Shown: positions 61,077-64,000 of the stretch, in pieces | How positions within the stretch are numbered: position 1 is the first letter of the stretch | Layout of the letters: each line of letters opens with the position of its first letter | Origin: JAFDVJ01 sp964487505 | GTDB taxonomy: Bacteria; Acidobacteriota; Blastocatellia; Pyrinomonadales; Pyrinomonadaceae | Direction of reading: 5' to 3' | NCBI GenBank assembly: GCA_964487505.1 | Contig: CAZARD010000001.1 | Coordinates: forward strand, 1 to 64,000 | Length of the DNA stretch: 64,000 nucleotides | Made by a program: the position numbers and the translations under genes | The notes under the pieces: model-generated | What the model was told of the DNA's origin: nothing | Seen by the model: only the letters and a program-made list of their open reading frames with translations | Databases searched by the model: none

Positions 61077-61817
61077 ATGAAATCCACCGCTATCATTTTT
61101 TTGGCCCTGTTGATCGTCGTCGTTGGATGCCGCATCGGCGGACGTTCATCGAACCCGGAAGCGGGGGGTGAGACCCCGAGCGAGACCCCGACCGCGGGTT
61201 CGGCCGACGTCACAGGCCGGAAGAAGGACGAGGAGAAAACGCCGGAGAAGACCGAAAGCACCGGCAACACTTTTCAAAAACTCGAATTTTCGAAGGAATC
61301 GGCCGCCCGCCGATACGAATTCGCAGGAAACATCGTGGCCGGGGCGCATTGGGTCGATTCGCTCGGCGACAACACGATCATCGTCACCGAAAGCAAGATC
61401 GTCCGCGGTACTGACGATACCGAGCATCTGATCTTCGGGTACCATTACATCATCTACAAGGACGGATCGACCGATCTTCTCTGGAAGATACAGGACAACG
61501 CCCGAAACTACTGCGATCAAGGCAAGGGCCTGACCTCACCGATCGATGTGCGTGACCTCGACGGCGACGGGGTCGGGGAAAGCATGTTCGTTTACAACAT
61601 CGCTGGCGGTTGCGACGTCTCGCCGATCCCATACAAGCTGATGATGCACAGCGGCGCGAAAAAGCTCGCGATCCGCGGCACGAACTCCGTCGAGGTTTCC
61701 GACTACCGCCAGCGCGGCGAGAAGAATTTCGACGGCTTCGATTCCGAACCGCCGGTCTTCCGCGAGGCCGCTTCGAGTTTCTGGGACCGCTACGTCGCTC
61801 CGCTGCGCGCTGACTGA
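61077..61817 (+). CDS. putative lipoprotein of unknown function
   Basis: About 246 residues from the ATG at 61077, which has an ideal TTAGGAGG 6 nt upstream. The lipoprotein signal (IIFLALLIVVVGCRIGG) is followed by a Thr/Lys/Glu-rich linker. A C-terminal domain of about 165 residues starts EFSKESAARRYEFAGNIVAGAHWVDSLG and contains a calcium-loop-like VRDLDGDGVGESMFVYNIAGGCD, as in VCBS/FG-GAP-type or M949-like domains. Function unknown. A frame extends to 61014, but the ribosome binding site decides the start. Confidence 0.78.
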   Translation: MKSTAIIFLALLIVVVGCRIGGRSSNPEAGGETPSETPTAGSADVTGRKKDEEKTPEKTESTGNTFQKLEFSKESAARRYEFAGNIVAGAHWVDSLGDNTIIVTESKIVRGTDDTEHLIFGYHYIIYKDGSTDLLWKIQDNARNYCDQGKGLTSPIDVRDLDGDGVGESMFVYNIAGGCDVSPIPYKLMMHSGAKKLAIRGTNSVEVSDYRQRGEKNFDGFDSEPPVFREAASSFWDRYVAPLRAD

Positions 61818-61900
61818 AAGCCGCCCGGAGCCTCAAGGCCGTTTTGAATGCCGAACAAACGTTGACTTTTCAATCGTTTGTCGGCATTTTATTTGCACTT

Positions 61901-63499
61901 ATGAAAACCGGCGCGAATCTTCTGATACTTCTCTCACTTGTCCTGACGATGATCTTTCCCGCCGGCGGGTCGGTTCTGAAAGAATCTTTCGATCTCGTGA
62001 TCGTCAATGGCAGGATCGTTGACGGCACGGGCAACCCTTGGTTCCGCGGCTCGGTCGCGATCCGCGACGGCCGGATCGTCGGCGTCGGGCGTATCGATTC
62101 GTCGCGCGCGAAGCGCACGATCGATGCCGGCGGACGGATCGTCGCACCCGGATTCATCGACGTTCATACCCATACCGAGGACATATACTCGATCCCGGAC
62201 GCCGAGAACTTCGTAAGGATGGGAGTGACGACGCTCGTCACGGGCAACTGCGGCGGGTCGGCGACGGATATCGGCGAATTCCTCGGACGGATCCGCGAAA
62301 AACCGCTGGCCGTCAATATCTCGACGCTCATCGCGCACGGTTCCGTCCGCGCGAAGGTCCTCGGACTCGACGACCGTCAGCCGACGGCAGACGAGCAATC
62401 CGCGATGAACGAACTCGTCGAGAAAGGTATGCGCGACGGCGCGCTCGGCCTGTCGACGGGCCTGATCTACATTCCCGGCACGTTCGCGAAGACTGAAGAG
62501 GTGGTCGCGCTCGCGAAATCGGCCGCCAAATACGGCGGGGTCTACGCTTCGCATATCAGGGACGAAGGGTCGAAGGTCGTCGAATCGATCGAAGAGGCGA
62601 TACGCATCGGAGAAGAGGCGAATTTGCCGGTCGATATCTCTCATTTCAAGATCTCGAGCAAGGCCCTCTGGGGAGAGAGCCCGACGACCATCGGGCTCGT
62701 TGAGGCCGCGCGCCGGCGAGGTCTCACGGTCACCGTCGATCAGTACGCCTACACCGCATCATCGACTTCGCTCGACGCGCGCATCCCGAGCTGGGCGATC
62801 GCCGGTGGCCGCGATGAAGGCCGAAAGCGGCTGAAGGACCCGGCGACCCGCGATAAGGTCGTCCGGGAAATGAAGGACGAACTCAAAAAGAAGAACTTCA
62901 AGGATTACAGTTTCGCCGTCGTCGCGAACTACCGGGCCAATCCGGAATTCAACGGCAAAAACATCGTCGAGATCACGAAACTCGTGCGCGGAAAGAAGAA
63001 ACTCGACGCGCAGATCGATCAGATCCTCGAGATGTACGACAAGGGCGGCGCGCAGATGGTGTACCACGTGATGAGCGAGGACGACGTTCAGAACATCATG
63101 CGGCAACCGTTCACGATGATCGCGTCGGACAGCGGCGTGAGACAGTTCGGTTCGGGCGTGCCTCATCCGCGCGGATACGGCAACAACGCCCGCGTGCTTG
63201 GCCGTTATGTGCGCGAGTTGAAGATCATCACGCTCGAGGATGCGGTCCGCAAGATGACGTCGCTGCCGGCCCAGACGTTCAATCTCCGCGACCGCGGGCT
63301 GCTTCGCGAGGGGTTTGCGGCCGACATCGTGATATTCGATGAAAACACCGTCGGCGACAAAGCGACGTTCGAGAATCCCCATCAATATGCTGAAGGGTTC
63401 CAAACGGTGATCGTCAACGGCGGCGTGGTATTCGACGGCGGGAAGATGAGCGGAGAAATGAGCGGCCGGGCGTTGCGCGGACCGGGGTTCGCGGATTGA
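61901..63499 (+). CDS. exported N-acyl-D-amino-acid deacylase family amidohydrolase
   Basis: About 532 residues from the ATG at 61901. A signal peptide (ILLSLVLTMIFPAGGS) precedes an amidohydrolase of the D-aminoacylase group: DLVIVNGRIVDGTGNPWF, the metal-binding HTHTEDIY after VAPGFIDV, GNCGGSATD, VYASHIRDEGSKVVESI, VDISHFKIS, MIASDSGVRQFG and LREGFAADIVIFD. The family removes acyl groups from D-amino acids. Export would place the enzyme in the periplasm, acting perhaps on peptidoglycan-derived or dietary D-amino acids; substrate unknown. No Shine-Dalgarno is obvious. Its stop overlaps the next start by one base. Confidence 0.9.
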   Translation: MKTGANLLILLSLVLTMIFPAGGSVLKESFDLVIVNGRIVDGTGNPWFRGSVAIRDGRIVGVGRIDSSRAKRTIDAGGRIVAPGFIDVHTHTEDIYSIPDAENFVRMGVTTLVTGNCGGSATDIGEFLGRIREKPLAVNISTLIAHGSVRAKVLGLDDRQPTADEQSAMNELVEKGMRDGALGLSTGLIYIPGTFAKTEEVVALAKSAAKYGGVYASHIRDEGSKVVESIEEAIRIGEEANLPVDISHFKISSKALWGESPTTIGLVEAARRRGLTVTVDQYAYTASSTSLDARIPSWAIAGGRDEGRKRLKDPATRDKVVREMKDELKKKNFKDYSFAVVANYRANPEFNGKNIVEITKLVRGKKKLDAQIDQILEMYDKGGAQMVYHVMSEDDVQNIMRQPFTMIASDSGVRQFGSGVPHPRGYGNNARVLGRYVRELKIITLEDAVRKMTSLPAQTFNLRDRGLLREGFAADIVIFDENTVGDKATFENPHQYAEGFQTVIVNGGVVFDGGKMSGEMSGRALRGPGFAD

Positions 63500-63981
63500 T
63501 GCTGCTCGTACCGATCGCGCTACTCGGGACCGGTTGGGCGATCCTGGCCTCGATCTTGGTTGCCGTCGTCCGAAAGGGCCGGCGCGCTCGGAACTGGCCA
63601 ACCGCGCCTGGCCGCATCGTGAGATCGGACGCCCGGAATCGCTCGCCGGACAGGTCGGGAGTCGGCGGCAAGATAAACGCCGGTCTGCAGACAACGACCT
63701 TTGTCCCGGAAATTCAGTATCGATACAGCGTCGCGGGAAAGCAATACAAGAACGACCGGATCGGGATCGGCTGGCGCGCCGTCGACAGGGCAACCGCCGC
63801 GAAGCTCTCGTCACGGTACGCTGAAGGCACCGAGGTTGTAGTTTCTTTCGATCCCGACGATCCGCGGTCTTCCGTGCTCGATCCGTCCGTAGGGGCGAGC
63901 GTGAAGGCCCTGTCGGCGGCCCTCGCCCTGATCACCGTCTTCCTTTGCGTGTTGATTCTGCTTCAGGTGGTAGAGCTATGA
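63499..63981 (+). CDS. DUF3592 domain membrane protein
   Basis: About 160 residues. An N-terminal helix (LLVPIALLGTGWAILASILVAVV) and a C-terminal helix (ALSAALALITVFLCVLILLQVV) flank the DUF3592 core: NWPTAPGRIVRSDARN, VPEIQYRYSVAGKQYKNDRIGIG and EGTEVVVSFDPDDPRSSVLDP. Function of the family is unknown. It starts on the last base of the amidohydrolase stop (TGATG) and its own stop overlaps the next start, so the three are coupled. Confidence 0.83.
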   Translation: MLLVPIALLGTGWAILASILVAVVRKGRRARNWPTAPGRIVRSDARNRSPDRSGVGGKINAGLQTTTFVPEIQYRYSVAGKQYKNDRIGIGWRAVDRATAAKLSSRYAEGTEVVVSFDPDDPRSSVLDPSVGASVKALSAALALITVFLCVLILLQVVEL

Positions 63982-64000
63982 AAACAAAGATGTTCCTGGT
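63978..64000 (+). CDS. first codons of a further gene, cut by window end
   Basis: ATGA overlap with the DUF3592 stop gives a start at 63978. Only seven codons (MKTKMFL) are available, so no product can be named. The Lys-rich then hydrophobic start would fit a signal peptide. Confidence 0.5.

Overview
The window looks like one scaffold of a GC-rich (about 60% by eye) Gram-negative bacterium. Outer-membrane biology is shown by lpxB, an OmpH/Skp-like chaperone, a PorT-like barrel and many lipoproteins. DUF3142 and DUF4344 proteins, FG-GAP and beta-helix secreted proteins, Ser/Thr kinases with FHA domains, a MacB permease array and abundant intergenic heptamer repeats together suggest Acidobacteriota, class Blastocatellia (Pyrinomonadaceae-like). 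That placement is inference from gene content. Three runs of exactly 100 N mark scaffold gaps.

Layout. 1-9.3 kb: ETF-ubiquinone oxidoreductase (-), three exported proteins of unknown or DUF family (+), sucC (-), a lipoprotein and a DUF4344 zinc peptidase (-). 9.4-12.5 kb: pepA and smpB (-), tRNA-Gln(CTG), a YbgC-like thioesterase (+). 12.5-17.7 kb: a tight phospho-signalling operon (-) of zinc-ribbon-FHA protein, Ser/Thr kinase with FHA, RDD membrane protein and FHA-GAF-PP2C phosphatase. 17.9-26.4 kb: a MacAB-type export locus (+) with one adaptor, one ATPase, one unknown membrane protein and four paralogous permeases. 26.5-26.9 kb: a 5'-truncated group II intron. 26.9-34.2 kb: a beta-CASP nuclease and a GAF-GGDEF protein (-), two small Asn/Ala-rich lipoproteins with matching promoters (+), a TPR protein and a DUF255/thioredoxin-fold protein (-). 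34.4-37.9 kb: OmpH-like protein, class III aminotransferase, lipoprotein, Tat-type Fe-superoxide dismutase (+). 37.9-44.5 kb: two large secreted proteins, with etfA and etfB split by one of them (-). 44.6-49.1 kb: yceD-rpmF-fabH-fabD-acpP-fabF (-). 49.2-54.8 kb: pyrD, cupin, small exported protein, ilvE and a secreted propeller protein (-). 55-59.4 kb: lpxB-pyrR-pyrB-pyrC (+). 59.5-64 kb: barrel protein, two lipoproteins, an exported D-aminoacylase-like amidohydrolase, a DUF3592 protein and the first codons of a further gene (+).

How it fits together. The core pathways represented are fatty-acid synthesis, pyrimidine synthesis (pyrB, pyrC, pyrD and regulator pyrR), electron transfer from acyl-CoA-type dehydrogenases to quinone (etfA, etfB, ETF-QO) and lipid A synthesis. 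No CRISPR array, rRNA, intact insertion sequence, phage or recognisable defence island was seen. The most unusual things are the heptamer-repeat elements, the group II intron relic, the four-permease MacB array, the three-FHA kinase/phosphatase operon, the paired lipoproteins with matching promoters, and a terminator between pyrR and pyrB that could be an attenuator.
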